NCBI RefSeq assembly: GCF_001545075.1
Contig: NZ_FCOB02000016.1
Location: forward strand, 1-64,000
From: Caballeronia ptereochthonis
GTDB lineage: Bacteria > Pseudomonadota > Gammaproteobacteria > Burkholderiales > Burkholderiaceae
Direction of reading: 5' to 3'
Length of the DNA stretch: 64,000 nt
Position 1 is the stretch's first letter, and every line of letters begins with the position of its first letter. Shown piece by piece: positions 35,413 to 44,781 of this stretch. The position numbers were made by a program, and so were the translations under genes. Under the pieces are notes generated by a model. It was not told the DNA's origin. It did not search any database and was given only the letters and a program-made list of their open reading frames with translations.

Positions 35413-36747
35413 TCAGTGCGCCCCGCGCTGCACCGCGTGCCCGCCCTGCGTGTGATCCGGGCGGCGATTGCGTGTGAGGAAAGCCGCGGCGGCCGCAATC
35501 AGCGAGGCGACGCCGAGGCCGTACAAGCCGCCGGACACCGAACCCGTATGTTGTTGAAGATAGCCGAAAGTCGCGGGCGCGAAGAAGCCGCCGAGGTTGC
35601 CGACCGAGTTGATGAGCGCGATCACGCCGGCCGCGACGCGCGCATCGAGATAGCCTTGCGGAATCGGCCAGAAGAGCGAGGCCGCCGCCTTGAAGCCGAT
35701 CGCGGAGAAGCAGATCGCGACGAAGGAGAGCACCGCGTTGCCGGTCGTCGAGGCGAAGAGCCCGCAGGCCGCGATCACGAGCGCGGTGGCGAGCCACGCC
35801 TGCTGGAAGCGCCAGCGCGCCGAAAGCAGCGCGAAGCAATACATCGCGACCATCGCGATCAGCCAGGGCACCGCATTGAACAAGCCGACCTGGAAGTCGG
35901 AGAGGCCGCCCATCTTGCGGATGATCGTCGGCAGCCAGAAGGTCGCCGCGTAGATGGTGAGCTGGATCGCGAAATAGAGCAGGCAGAAGAGAACGATCTG
36001 CGGATCCTTCAGCAGCTTGATCGCGGGAACGTGACCGCCGCCGGCGGCTTCGCGCTCGGCTTGCTCGGTGGCGATCGCCTGTTGCAGCGCGCGCTGTTCG
36101 TCGGTGCTGAGCCAGTGCGCGTCGCCGATGCGCGATTTCAGGAGCATCCAGCTCGCGCCGCACAGCAGCACGGAGAAGCCGCCTTCGATCAGGAACATCC
36201 ACTGCCAGCCGTGCAGGCCGAGACCGCGGATCGACAGCAGACTGCCGGTGATCGGGCCGGACAGCACCGATGCGAACGCCGAGCCGCCGAGGAAAATTGC
36301 GACCGCCTTGCCGCGCTCCTTCTGCGGCAGCCATTGCGTGAAGTAATAGACGACGCCCGGAAAGAAGCCCGCTTCCGCGATGCCGAGCAGAAAGCGCAGC
36401 ACGTAGAACGAGGTGTCGTTCCAGACGAAAGCCATCGCCGCCGCGACGATGCCCCACGTGCCCATGATGCGCGTGAGCCACGCGCGGGCGCCGTACTTCT
36501 GCATCAGCACGTTCGACGGCACTTCGAAGAGCGCATAGCCGACGAAGAACAAGCCGCTGCCCAGACCATACGCCGCCGCGCCGATGCCGAGATCGGCCTG
36601 CATGTGCGAGTTCACGAAGCCGACGTTGACGCGATCGATGTAGTTCGCGATGAACATGATGAGGAACAAGGGCAGCACGTGGCGCTTGACCTTGGAGCTG
36701 GCCGACTCGAGGGCGTCGGCGGCGGGACTGGCGAAAGCGGTGTTCAA
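35413..36747 (-). CDS. gudP: MFS transporter for D-glucarate/galactarate (ACS family)
   Basis: A 444-residue 12-helix carrier of the anion:cation symporter group. [19 protein letters not shown] follows the first helix, as in GudP/GarP and the hexonate carriers. The loop 2-3 motif [20 protein letters not shown] and [23 protein letters not shown] are also typical. I place the start at TTG 36747, because CAGGAGACATCCG is correctly spaced there and the protein then begins (M)[17 protein letters not shown] codons at 36792 and 36819 lie beyond the RBS and would overlap the operator. Substrate is inferred from co-transcription with gudD. Confidence 0.92.
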   Translation of the reverse strand: MNTAFASPAADALESASSKVKRHVLPLFLIMFIANYIDRVNVGFVNSHMQADLGIGAAAYGLGSGLFFVGYALFEVPSNVLMQKYGARAWLTRIMGTWGIVAAAMAFVWNDTSFYVLRFLLGIAEAGFFPGVVYYFTQWLPQKERGKAVAIFLGGSAFASVLSGPITGSLLSIRGLGLHGWQWMFLIEGGFSVLLCGASWMLLKSRIGDAHWLSTDEQRALQQAIATEQAEREAAGGGHVPAIKLLKDPQIVLFCLLYFAIQLTIYAATFWLPTIIRKMGGLSDFQVGLFNAVPWLIAMVAMYCFALLSARWRFQQAWLATALVIAACGLFASTTGNAVLSFVAICFSAIGFKAAASLFWPIPQGYLDARVAAGVIALINSVGNLGGFFAPATFGYLQQHTGSVSGGLYGLGVASLIAAAAAFLTRNRRPDHTQGGHAVQRGAH

Positions 36748-36779
36748 CGGATGTCTCCTGAGCGCATCATGTGGTACGT

Positions 36780-36791
36780 TGTCTGATGACA
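36780..36791. promoter_or_regulatory. Putative operator before gudP: TGTC-TGAT-GACA
   Basis: A perfect inverted repeat of 4-bp arms (extended TTGTC...GACAT) located 33 bases upstream of the gudP start. The 12-mer GTCTGATGACAT recurs exactly before garL. Likely a site for the FadR-type GntR regulator at 40167; that assignment is inferred. Confidence 0.55.
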
Positions 36792-36915
36792 TTGTATGAC
36801 GACTATCATTTGGCGCCAATCGCGCGTTTACCCTTTGTCGCCTGATGGCTTAGTAGCAAGGGAGCTTGGGAGATTCCAGGATGCAGGCCTGTTCAGACGC
36901 TGGATCGAACTAAGA

Positions 36916-36927
36916 CGTCAGATGACT
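36916..36927. promoter_or_regulatory. Putative operator, second copy upstream of gudP
   Basis: CGTC-AGAT-GACT, less symmetric than the first copy. The longer string AAGACGTCAGATGAC (36912-36926) matches AAGACGTCTGATGAC before garL at 14 of 15 positions. It lies about 170 bases upstream of gudP and within the read-through tail of the MFS remnant. Confidence 0.45.
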
Positions 36928-36957
36928 GTAGCTGGGATGGCGCGGTAGCCGAAAGCC

Positions 36958-36983
36958 ACAAAGCCGGCTCTCGCCGGCTTTGT
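36958..36983. terminator. Hairpin inside the 3' end of the MFS remnant
   Basis: ACAAAGCCGGC (36958-36968), a TCTC loop, GCCGGCTTTGT (36973-36983): an 11-bp perfect stem. It is probably the original terminator of the transporter gene, now inside its extended frame. Confidence 0.6.
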
Positions 36984-37706
36984 CGGTCCTGCCTCGCTGC
37001 CCTCGGAAGTCGGGCCTTCAACTGAATCCGCTTGAACGGCCCCGCGAGCAGGCCGTACGCGAGGATCGCCGCGATGCCGTGCGCGCCGACGAACCACAGC
37101 GCGCGGTCGAACGAGCCGGTGCTCGCCACCACATAGCCGATGATGACCGGCGTCACGATGCCCGCCGTGTTGCCGATGCCGTTGAAGACGCCGCCTGACA
37201 AGCCCGTCATCTCGCGCGGCGCGACGTCCGAAAGCACGGCCCAGCCGATCGCGGCGAGCCCCTTGCCGAAGAATGCGAGCGACATGATGACGACGATCGC
37301 CGTATTGGTCGACGCGAGCGGCGCGGCCATGATCGCGGTCGCCAGCAGCATGCCGATCATGAACGGGGTCTTGCGCGCGAGCGACACTGACGCGCCGCGT
37401 CGAATCAGGAAGTCCGACAGCAGTCCGCCGAGAATTCCGCCCGAGAATCCGCAGATGGCCGGCAGCGCGACGACGAAGCCCACGGTCATCACGTTCATGC
37501 CGCGTTCCTCGATCAGATGGATCGGGAACCAGGTGATGAAGATGTATGTGAGCGCCGTGATGGAGTACTGGCCGATGTAGATCGCCCACAGCATGCGGCT
37601 CGTGAAGAGCGTCGAGAGTTCGCGCCGCGTGAAGCGGCGACGCGTCGGCATCCGCTCGCGAAGCGCCGCGCGATCGCCGCGAAGGATCTCGGCGGCCGCG
37701 AGCGGC

Positions 37707-37976
37707 GTGCAAGCGGATTACGCGCAGTTCATCGACCAGACGCACACGATCGTCGCGCTGGTGCGCGCGGGCATCGGCGTGGCGAGCGTGCCGGCGTCGG
37801 CGCGCGAGCTGTGCTTCGAGGAAGTCGTGTTCCGGCCGCTGTGGACGCAGGACGCGCATGCGGACATCGACCTCGCGTGGAGCGAGGAGCGGACGAATCC
37901 GGCTGTGGAGAATGTGCGGCGCTTCGCGATCGAGAATTTCGCGCGCATCGCGAAGCGTCCTTCAAGGAAGACCTGA
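37707..37976 (+). pseudogene. C-terminal fragment of a LysR-family regulator
   Basis: About 90 residues from the end of a LysR substrate-binding domain are recognisable: FIDQTHTIVALVRAGIGVAS then VPASARELCFEEVVFRPLW and ENVRRFAIENFARI. The HTH and most of the effector domain (roughly the first 200 residues) are absent. The fragment starts at the same point where the transporter remnant on the other strand loses its 5' half. A divergent LysR-MFS pair therefore seems to have lost both gene starts and the shared promoter in one deletion. It ends 5 bases before a hairpin. Confidence 0.78.
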
Positions 37977-37980
37977 AACG

Positions 37981-38007
37981 AAGCTGCCGGCGCGAAGCCG
38001 GCAGCTT
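37981..38007. terminator. Terminator between the LysR remnant and garR
   Basis: AAGCTGCCGGC (37981-37991), a GCGAA loop, GCCGGCAGCTT (37997-38007) then TCC. An 11-bp perfect stem between converging units. Confidence 0.65.
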
Positions 38008-38027
38008 TCCGGAATGACGCGCGCGGC

Positions 38028-38921
38028 TTACTTCGCGCCCTGACCGATCTCGTGATTGGCCATGATCTCGAGCGCGCGCACCATGCCCGAGTGGTCCCAC
38101 GCCTTGCCGCCGTGCGCCGTGCATGCATTGAAGAGCTGCTGGCACGTCGCCGTGGTCGGCAGCGCGACGCCGAGCGATTGCGCCGTCGCGAGCGCCAGGT
38201 TCAAATCCTTCTGATGCAGTTCGATGCGGAAGCCCGGATTGAACGTGCGCTTGGTCATGCGTTCACCGTGCACCTCCAGAATGCGCGAAGACGCGAAGCC
38301 GCCCATCAGCGCGGTGCGCACTTTCTCGGCATCGACGCCCGCCTTCGACGCAAGCAGGAGCGCTTCGCCCACCGCCTCGATGGTCGCCGCGACAATCACC
38401 TGATTGGCGACCTTGCACACTTGCCCCGCGCCGACTTCACCGATGAGCGAGATGTTCTTGCCCATCATCTCGAAGAGCGGCTTGACCTTGTCGAAGGTGG
38501 CCTGCGTGCCGCCGACCATGATCGTGAGCGAGCCCGCCTTCGCGCCGACTTCGCCGCCGGAGACGGGCGCGTCGAGATAGTCGGCGCCTTTCTCGCGCAC
38601 CTTCGCCGCGAACTCGCGCGTCGCGATCGGCGAGATCGAACTCATGTCGACGACGATCTGCCCGGCCTTCAGCGTGCTCGCGACGCCGTTCTCGCCGAAC
38701 AGCACTTTTTCGACGTCGGGCGTGTCCGGCACCATGAGGAAGATCACCTCTGCCTTCTCGGTGACGGCGGCGGCCGAATCGCACGCCGTGGCGCCCGCCT
38801 GCGTCAGTTCGGCGGGCACGCCGCTGCGCGTGTAGGCCGCGAGCTGCACGCCGTTCTTGAGAAGGTTGGCCGCCATGGGATTGCCCATGATGCCCAGTCC
38901 GACAAAGCCTGCCTTTTGCAT
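38028..38921 (-). CDS. garR: 2-hydroxy-3-oxopropionate (tartronate semialdehyde) reductase
   Basis: A 297-residue beta-hydroxyacid dehydrogenase that reduces tartronate semialdehyde to D-glycerate with NAD(P)H, the third step of hexarate breakdown. The Rossmann motif is AGFVGLGIMGNPMAANLLKN (residues 4-23). The substrate loop is YLDAPVSGGEVGAKAGSLTI, and the catalytic lysine is in QVCKVANQVIVA (about residue 170). RIELHQKDLNLAL near residue 240 is the typical cofactor/substrate motif. Start 38921 has AAGGAGCGATAC before it. The aldolase gene ends 59 bases upstream on the same strand, making a garL-garR operon. Confidence 0.93.
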   Translation of the reverse strand: MQKAGFVGLGIMGNPMAANLLKNGVQLAAYTRSGVPAELTQAGATACDSAAAVTEKAEVIFLMVPDTPDVEKVLFGENGVASTLKAGQIVVDMSSISPIATREFAAKVREKGADYLDAPVSGGEVGAKAGSLTIMVGGTQATFDKVKPLFEMMGKNISLIGEVGAGQVCKVANQVIVAATIEAVGEALLLASKAGVDAEKVRTALMGGFASSRILEVHGERMTKRTFNPGFRIELHQKDLNLALATAQSLGVALPTTATCQQLFNACTAHGGKAWDHSGMVRALEIMANHEIGQGAK

Positions 38922-38980
38922 GTATCGCTCCTTGCTTGATATCGATCCGTTTGAGAGTGGCGTGCGTGGTGCAGCAGCGT

Positions 38981-39766
38981 TCACTCCGGGATGAAGTGTT
39001 TCCTCATGGCCTGTGCCGCGTTCCTGAGCAGGCCGAGGTCGGCGCACACGGCGACGAACGTGCTGCCCATCGCGATATATCGCTCGGCGTCTTCCCGCAC
39101 CGGCGCGAGGATGCCGCTCGGCTTGCCCGCCGCGTGCGCGCGCTCGAACACATGCGCGATGGCTGCCTGCACGTCGGGGTGACCCGGGTTGCCGAGGTGC
39201 CCGTACGCGGCGGCGAGATCGGACGGCCCGACGAACAGCGCATCGACGCCTTCGACCGCGACGATCTCGTCGATCGACTCGACCGCCGCGCGGCTCTCGA
39301 TCTGCACCGCGACGCAGATATTGTCATTTGCGGCCTGGAAATAGTTCGCAACCGTTCCGTACCGGTTGCCGCGATGCCCGACCGACACGCCGCGGATGCC
39401 ATGCGGAGGATAACGCGTCGCGGCGACGGCGCGCCGGGCGTCGGCGGCGCTGTCGACGAACGGGATCAGAAAATTGACGAAGCCCGCATCGAGCAGCTTC
39501 TTGATGGCGATGGCATCGTTCGCCTGCGGACGCACCACGGGCGCGCTGACGCTGTCCTTCAGCGCCATGAGCTGCGGGATGAGCGTAAGGGCGTCGTTCG
39601 GCGCGTGCTCGGCATCGAGCAGCATCCAGTCGAAGCCGACCACGCCGACGAGCTCGGTGACGATCGGGCTTGCAAGCGACATCCAGCATCCGATCAGCTT
39701 CTTGCGCTCGAGCAGCGACGTTCGGAACGCGTTGGGCAACGGTTGGTACGGTGACGATGACGGCAT
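38981..39766 (-). CDS. garL: 5-keto-4-deoxy-D-glucarate aldolase (HpcH/HpaI family)
   Basis: A 261-residue class II aldolase that splits 5-keto-4-deoxy-glucarate to pyruvate and tartronate semialdehyde. Family motifs: [15 protein letters not shown] (metal and base region, about 41-55), [20 protein letters not shown] (catalytic Arg), [16 protein letters not shown] (metal Glu) and [20 protein letters not shown] (metal Asp). The start at 39766 is set by GGGAGGCATC; an ATG 12 codons upstream lacks one. It is the first gene of the operon with garR. A putative operator lies 60 bases upstream. The choice of GarL over related HpcH aldolases rests on context with gudD and garR. Confidence 0.9.
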   Translation of the reverse strand: MPSSSPYQPLPNAFRTSLLERKKLIGCWMSLASPIVTELVGVVGFDWMLLDAEHAPNDALTLIPQLMALKDSVSAPVVRPQANDAIAIKKLLDAGFVNFLIPFVDSAADARRAVAATRYPPHGIRGVSVGHRGNRYGTVANYFQAANDNICVAVQIESRAAVESIDEIVAVEGVDALFVGPSDLAAAYGHLGNPGHPDVQAAIAHVFERAHAAGKPSGILAPVREDAERYIAMGSTFVAVCADLGLLRNAAQAMRKHFIPE

Positions 39767-40166
39767 GATGCCTCCCTGTGACGACGGCGATCCGATTTGC
39801 AAAGCGGCACGTCCGAGAGCGCTTATGTCATCAGACGTCTTAACACAGAGTACAGGCAGATCAAGGTTTAAAGACAGGCGCGTTAACCCCTAGTCCGCTT
39901 GATTATCCGGGGTTTAAGTTGTTGTGCATCAACCTTTGTTTGTACGATGTCTTATATCATCGCGCGATGAGAGCACTGGGAGTCGCCGAATTGACGAAAG
40001 GACCTCTGGGCAGGATGATGCGTTGTCGGACATCCTCGGTCGCAACCGTGCGTGCCCTTCCGGGTGTACGCATCCCACGATGCCACGTCATGCGAAGACG
40101 TCCGACAACGAGCGAAAAACGCCGAGTTCCGAAACAACAACCAATCACGATCAGCAGCGAATCAAC
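39767..40166. promoter_or_regulatory. Divergent control region garL / GntR regulator
   Basis: 400 bases without a gene. It contains the operator copy at 39826-39837, an AT-rich segment (39890-39960), and a degenerate symmetric stretch GATGTCTTATATCATC (39948-39963) that could be a weaker site for autoregulation. The plus-strand frame is open through part of it, but no RBS or conserved sequence supports an earlier start of the regulator. Confidence 0.45.
39826..39837. promoter_or_regulatory. Putative operator before garL: TGTC-ATCA-GACG
   Basis: Read on the minus strand this is CGTCTGATGACA, preceded by AAGA and followed by TAA. It shares the 12-mer GTCTGATGACAT with the gudP site and 14 of 15 positions with the copy at 36912. 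It lies 60 bases before the garL start. Confidence 0.55.
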
Positions 40167-40865
40167 ATGAGCAGTCTCACCGATAAAGTCGTCGCAACCT
40201 TGTTCGAGGATATCGAGCGCGGGGTTCTGCGTCCCGGCGACAAGATCCCGACCGAAGTCGCGCTGATGAAGCAGTTGTCGGTGAGCCGGTCGGTCGTGCG
40301 CGAAGCGGTGTCGCGTTTGCAGGCGGCCAATGTCGTCGAAACGCGCCATGGCGTCGGCACGTTCATCCGGGCGCCGGAGGAGCGCGAGTCGGTACGTCTG
40401 CCGGACGCCGATCTGTCGAGTCTGCTCGACATCATGGCGATCATCGAGTTTCGCATCGATCTGGAAGGCGCGGCGGCGGCGCTCGCCGCCGGACGGCGCA
40501 CGGACGCGCATCTGAAGCAGATTTCAGCGGCGCTCAGGAAATTCGAGGAGCAACTGGCGAACGGCAGCACGGACGTGGTGCAACACGACGTCGAGTTTCA
40601 CTTGCAGATCGCGCGCGCGAGCGGCAATCGCTATTTTTACGACGTGCTGAGCCAGATGGGGCGCGGTGTGAGTCCGCGCACGCGCCTGGGCAAGGCGGAG
40701 ATCGAGGAGCTGGATCAGATCGAGCGATTGCGTCACGTGCTCAGCGAGCACAAGGCGATCTATCAGGCGATCGTGCGGCAGGATCCCGACGACGCGCGCG
40801 CCGCGATGCGCATGCATTTGAGCAATAGCCGGGAGCGGTTGAGGCAGGTGCATGGGGCGGCGTGA
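40167..40865 (+). CDS. FadR-subfamily GntR transcriptional regulator
   Basis: A 232-residue regulator. The N-terminal winged HTH (about 5-75) has the GntR signature RGVLRPGDKIPTEVALMKQL then VSRSVVREAVSRLQAANVVE and RHGVGTFI. The C-terminal FCD domain (about 90-225) has the metal/ligand-binding pattern EFRIDLEGAAAALAAG, DVEFHLQIARASGNR and HKAIYQAIVRQDPDDARAAM. It is divergent from garL-garR and close to gudPD, so it is the probable repressor of hexarate catabolism, with a sugar acid as inducer. This is inferred from position and from the repeated TGTC-N4-GACA sites. Confidence 0.92.
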   Translation: MSSLTDKVVATLFEDIERGVLRPGDKIPTEVALMKQLSVSRSVVREAVSRLQAANVVETRHGVGTFIRAPEERESVRLPDADLSSLLDIMAIIEFRIDLEGAAAALAAGRRTDAHLKQISAALRKFEEQLANGSTDVVQHDVEFHLQIARASGNRYFYDVLSQMGRGVSPRTRLGKAEIEELDQIERLRHVLSEHKAIYQAIVRQDPDDARAAMRMHLSNSRERLRQVHGAA

Positions 40866-41362
40866 GGTCGAGCTACTTCGCGCCGCGCGGCTTGCGGTTC
40901 GGTGACTTGCCCGATCGCCACCTGTGTCTCGCCTTCGGTTCAATGAATGCGCGGAGAAGGCGCGCTCAATTTCCGGGCGATGCGGCCCGATTGCCTAAGT
41001 AAACAAAAGAGTTCGTATGTATACGTGGTAGTAGTTAACAAGCATCACGGATCTCCGTGGATAACCGGCGTTGCGCGTTTTGCATCAGGGACTTATCAGG
41101 AAAACAAGTCCGGTATATCGCGTCCGGTTTTGGCTTGAGCCTGGGACAACTTTTGAGACGCGTCGACAAGTGTCGAGTTGTTCAGAAAGCGCCAACAGTT
41201 AATGCCACGATGTGCCAACAAGGTTGTCCACAGGCGATCGGAGGATAGTCGTCACGATGTCGCCGGTTGTGACTCGTCGTCGCGCTCGGGCGGCACATTC
41301 ACGCTGGTTACGTGCGACGACAGGAAGATCGGGCACGCCGGCAACGGAGATAAAAACGGAGA
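40866..41362. other. AT-enriched non-coding stretch before glmS terminator
   Basis: About 500 bases with no convincing gene. It holds two 9-mers one mismatch from the DnaA box: TTATCCACG on the minus strand (41056-41064) and TTGTCCACA (41224-41232). It also has a perfect palindrome TCGACA-AG-TGTCGA (41163-41176) and, next to the glmS terminator, a direct repeat CGGAGATAAAAA (near 41345-41370). Whether any of these is functional is unknown. Confidence 0.4.
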
Positions 41363-41390
41363 TAAAAAAAGCGCCTCCGAAGAGGCGCTT
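41363..41390 (-). terminator. Terminator of glmS
   Basis: On the minus strand AAGCGCCTC, a TTCG loop, GAGGCGCTT, then TTTTT and ATC. Classical intrinsic terminator 34 bases after the glmS stop. Confidence 0.9.
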
Positions 41391-41424
41391 CCAGACAAGA
41401 AGACACATCAACAATCCGCGTCGA

Positions 41425-43242
41425 TCACTCCACCGTGACCGACTTCGCCAGATTCCGCGGCTTGTCGACATCCGTCCCGCGCGCACAAGCCGTGTGATAC
41501 GCCAGCAACTGCAACGGCACGACGTGAAGAATCGGCGACAGCGCTCCGTAGTGCTCCGGCATGCGGATCACATGAATGCCGTCCTCGCTGACGATGCGCG
41601 TATCCGCATCCGCGAACACATACAGCTCGCCGCCGCGCGCGCGCACTTCCTGCATGTTCGACTTGAGCTTCTCCAGCAGCGCATCGTTCGGCGCGACGGT
41701 CACGACAGGCATCGCCTCCGTCACGAGCGCCAGCGGCCCGTGCTTCAGCTCGCCCGCCGGATACGCTTCCGCGTGGATGTACGAGATTTCCTTCAGCTTC
41801 AGCGCGCCCTCCAGCGCGATCGGATAATGCAGCCCGCGCCCGAGGAACAGCGCGTTCTCCTTGCGCGCGAACTCCTCCGACCACGCGATGATCTGCGGCT
41901 CCAGCGCCAGCACGCTGTTCAGCGCCGCCGGCAAGTGCCGCAGCTGCGCGAAGTACGCCGCCTCCTGCTTCGCATCGACATGACCGCGCATCTTCGCGAG
42001 CGTCACCGCGAGCACGAACAGGGCGGCGAGCTGCGTCGTGAACGCCTTCGTCGAGGCCACGCCGATCTCCGTGCCCGCATGCGTCAGGAACGCGAGCTCG
42101 GTCTGGCGCACCATCGCGCTCGTCGCGACGTTGCACACCGCCAGCGTGTGCTTGTGACCGAGCGATTGCGCGTGCTTCAACGCAGCGAGCGTATCGGCGG
42201 TTTCGCCGGACTGCGAGATGACGACGACCAGCGCCTTCGGATTCGGCACCGACTCGCGATAGCGATACTCGCTCGCGATCTCCACTTGCGTCGGAATCTT
42301 CGCGATCGATTCGAGCCAGTACTTCGCCGTCAGCCCCGAGTAGTAGCTCGTGCCGCACGCGAGAATCAGAATGCTGTCGATGTTCGCGAAGGCCTCGGCC
42401 GCGCCGGCGCCGAACAGGACCGGATCGAAATGATCGGCTTGCGGAATCGTGTCGGTGATCGCGCGCGGCTGCTCGAAGATTTCCTTCTGCATGAAGTGGC
42501 GATACGGCCCGAGTTCGACCGCGCCGCCGTAGGCCGTCACCACGCGCACTTCGCGCTCGGCGGGCAGGCCTTCGCGATCGACGATCTTCACGCCGTCGAG
42601 CCCGATCTCCACCACGTCGCCTTCTTCGAGGAACGCGAAGCGGTCGGTGCTGCCCGCGAGCGCAAGCGCGTCGGAGGCGAGGAAGTTCTCGCCCTCGCCC
42701 ACGCCGACGACGAGCGGCGAGCCCTGGCGCGCGCCGACCACCGTATGCGGCTGATCCTTGTGCATCACGGCGATCGCATACGCGCCGTGCAGTTGCTTCA
42801 CGGCGTCGCGCACGGTCTGGAACAGGTCGCCGCGATACATGCTGTGAATCAGGTGCGCGATGACTTCGGTATCCGTCTGCGACACGAACTCGTAGCCCTT
42901 GCCCTTGAGCATCTCGCGCAGCGACTCGTAGTTCTCGATGATGCCGTTGTGCACGAGCGCCACCGTGTCGCGCGAGAAAATGGGGTGCGCGTTGTCCGTG
43001 ACGGGCGCGCCGTGCGTCGCCCAGCGCGTGTGCGCGATGCCCGTCGTGCCGCCGAGCTTCGACTCGCGCACTTGCGCATCGAGATCCGACACGCGCGCGA
43101 CGCTGCGCGCGCGGCGCGGCTCGCCGTTGCTCAACACGGCCACGCCACACGAGTCGTAGCCGCGATACTCGAGGCGGCGCAGGCCTTCGACCAGCACCGA
43201 GACGATGTTACGTTGCGCTACCGCGCCGACAATTCCGCACAT
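41425..43242 (-). CDS. glmS: Glutamine--fructose-6-phosphate aminotransferase (isomerising)
   Basis: A 605-residue enzyme that makes glucosamine-6-phosphate from fructose-6-phosphate and glutamine, the entry into peptidoglycan and LPS amino-sugar synthesis. The N-terminal glutaminase domain (about 1-220) starts [14 protein letters not shown] with the nucleophile Cys2 and has [13 protein letters not shown] and [10 protein letters not shown]. The C-terminal half has two SIS sugar-isomerase domains ([48 protein letters not shown]) and ends in AKSVTVE, required for catalysis. It lies 80 bases after glmU on the same strand. Confidence 0.97.
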   Translation of the reverse strand: MCGIVGAVAQRNIVSVLVEGLRRLEYRGYDSCGVAVLSNGEPRRARSVARVSDLDAQVRESKLGGTTGIAHTRWATHGAPVTDNAHPIFSRDTVALVHNGIIENYESLREMLKGKGYEFVSQTDTEVIAHLIHSMYRGDLFQTVRDAVKQLHGAYAIAVMHKDQPHTVVGARQGSPLVVGVGEGENFLASDALALAGSTDRFAFLEEGDVVEIGLDGVKIVDREGLPAEREVRVVTAYGGAVELGPYRHFMQKEIFEQPRAITDTIPQADHFDPVLFGAGAAEAFANIDSILILACGTSYYSGLTAKYWLESIAKIPTQVEIASEYRYRESVPNPKALVVVISQSGETADTLAALKHAQSLGHKHTLAVCNVATSAMVRQTELAFLTHAGTEIGVASTKAFTTQLAALFVLAVTLAKMRGHVDAKQEAAYFAQLRHLPAALNSVLALEPQIIAWSEEFARKENALFLGRGLHYPIALEGALKLKEISYIHAEAYPAGELKHGPLALVTEAMPVVTVAPNDALLEKLKSNMQEVRARGGELYVFADADTRIVSEDGIHVIRMPEHYGALSPILHVVPLQLLAYHTACARGTDVDKPRNLAKSVTVE

Positions 43243-43322
43243 GGGCGTTCATCCTTTGAAACTTGTATTTGAAAGCGCGGCGCATGAGAGGCCGCGCGTC
43301 TGACTGAACGAGATCGACAGCC

Positions 43323-44684
43323 TTAAGACTTCTTCTTGACCGGGCGCACGTATCCCGCACGGCTCACCTGCACCTTGTCGTTGAGCACCAGCTCGCCTTC
43401 GCCCACATCCTTCCACACCGTCGTGCCCGCCGCGATCGTCACGCCGCGCCCGACGCGCACCGGCGCGACCAGCTGCGTATCGGAACCGATGAACACGTCG
43501 TCCTCGATCACCGTGCGATGCTTGTTCGCGCCGTCGTAATTGCAGGTGATCGTGCCCGCGCCGACATTCACGCGCGCGCCGATATCGGAATCGCCGATAT
43601 AGGTGAGATGGTTCGCCTTGGAGCCGTGCCCGAGCACGGCGTTCTTCACCTCGACGAAGTTGCCGACGTGCGCTTCATCGCCGAGCGCAGCGCCCGGACG
43701 CAGCCGCGCGTACGGCCCGAGCACGACATTCGCCCCGGTCGTGGCCCCTTCGATGTGCGTGTACGCATCGACCCGCGTGCCCGCGCCGATGACGGCATCT
43801 CGAAGCACGCAGTTCGGCCCGATCGTCACGTTGTCGCCGATCGTCACGCGCCCTTCGAACACGCAGTTCACGTCGATCGATACATCCGCCCCGCATTCGA
43901 GCGTGCCGCGCACGTCGATGCGCGCCGGGTCCATCAGCGTCACGCCCGCGTCGAGCAGCGCGTTCGCCACGTTGCGCTGGTGGACGCGCTCCAGTTCCGC
44001 GAGCTGAATCTTGCTGTTCACGCCGAGTGTTTCCCATTCGGCATCCGGCTGCGCGGTGACGACCTCGACGCCCGCCTCGATCGCGCGCTCGACGACATCG
44101 GTCAGATAGAACTCGCCCTGCGCGTTGTCGTTCCTCAACGACGCGAGCCACGCTTCGAGCGTGCGCGTCGGCGTAATCACGATGCCGGTGTTGATTTCCG
44201 CGATGCGCCGCTCCTCCTCGCTCGCATCCTTCTGCTCGACGATCTTCCTCACCTTTCCGCCCGCGTCGCGCACGATGCGCCCGTAGCCGGCCGGATCGCT
44301 CACGGTCACCGTCAGCACGCCGTAGCGGTCGGCGCCCGCGGCATCGATCAGGCGCTGGAGCGTGCTCGCGCGCGTGAGCGGCACGTCGCCGTACAGCACG
44401 AGTGTCGGCACCGAGGGATCGAGAAGCGGCAAAGCCTGCTGCACCGCGTGTCCGGTGCCGAGCTGCTTGTCCTGGATGGCGAACTGGACGTCCGGCGCGC
44501 CGACGGCCTCGCGGACCTTCTCCGCGCCGTGTCCGACGACGACCACGAGACGCGTCGGCGACAGCGTGCGCGCCGTGTCGATGACGTGAGCGAGCAGCGG
44601 CTTGCCCGCCAGCGAATGGAGTACTTTCGGCAGGGCGGAGCGCATGCGCTTGCCCATGCCGGCAGCCAGTATCACGATGTTCAT
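43323..44684 (-). CDS. glmU: Bifunctional UDP-GlcNAc pyrophosphorylase / GlcN-1-P acetyltransferase
   Basis: A 453-residue enzyme. The N-terminal nucleotidyltransferase domain (about 1-230) starts [20 protein letters not shown] and includes [11 protein letters not shown] and VLYGDVPLT. The C-terminal half (about 250-450) is a left-handed beta-helix of hexapeptide repeats ([33 protein letters not shown]) with the acetyltransferase catalytic His in [15 protein letters not shown]. It acetylates GlcN-1-P and then couples it to UTP to give UDP-GlcNAc. It precedes glmS on the same strand, so two sequential activities of one pathway are co-expressed. Confidence 0.97.
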   Translation of the reverse strand: MNIVILAAGMGKRMRSALPKVLHSLAGKPLLAHVIDTARTLSPTRLVVVVGHGAEKVREAVGAPDVQFAIQDKQLGTGHAVQQALPLLDPSVPTLVLYGDVPLTRASTLQRLIDAAGADRYGVLTVTVSDPAGYGRIVRDAGGKVRKIVEQKDASEEERRIAEINTGIVITPTRTLEAWLASLRNDNAQGEFYLTDVVERAIEAGVEVVTAQPDAEWETLGVNSKIQLAELERVHQRNVANALLDAGVTLMDPARIDVRGTLECGADVSIDVNCVFEGRVTIGDNVTIGPNCVLRDAVIGAGTRVDAYTHIEGATTGANVVLGPYARLRPGAALGDEAHVGNFVEVKNAVLGHGSKANHLTYIGDSDIGARVNVGAGTITCNYDGANKHRTVIEDDVFIGSDTQLVAPVRVGRGVTIAAGTTVWKDVGEGELVLNDKVQVSRAGYVRPVKKKS

Positions 44685-44781
44685 CGCACGAAGCCTTGCT
44701 GGGTATGACGAGCCGCCAATATATCATCCGGCTCTTTGACGCAGTGCGGCAAAACCCACGCTGCGCCTTGTTGGACAATGG

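Larger units (their letters stand above)
36893..37705 (-). pseudogene. C-terminal half of an MFS transporter, 5' end deleted
   Basis: The frame encodes about six transmembrane helices corresponding to TM7-TM12 of an ACS-family hexarate carrier (SRMLWAIYIGQYSITALTYI, ITWFPIHLIEERGMNVMTVG, FSGGILGGLLSDFLIRRGAS, GLSGGVFNGIGNTAGIVTPV). The N-terminal six helices and any start site are missing. Upstream codons LAAAEILRGDRAALRER stay in frame to about 37705 and then meet the LysR remnant. The 3' end also looks damaged: the frame runs about 37 codons past the expected end (GPFKRIQL) and through a hairpin terminator. A second carrier beside gudP suggests an ancestral paralogue or duplicate. Confidence 0.8.

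Noticed and set aside
40866..41240. Replication origin next to glmS
   Set aside because: Only two imperfect DnaA boxes 170 bp apart, no AT-rich 13-mers, no dnaA, dnaN, parA or gidA nearby. The E. coli glmS-oriC proximity does not carry over to this group as far as I know.
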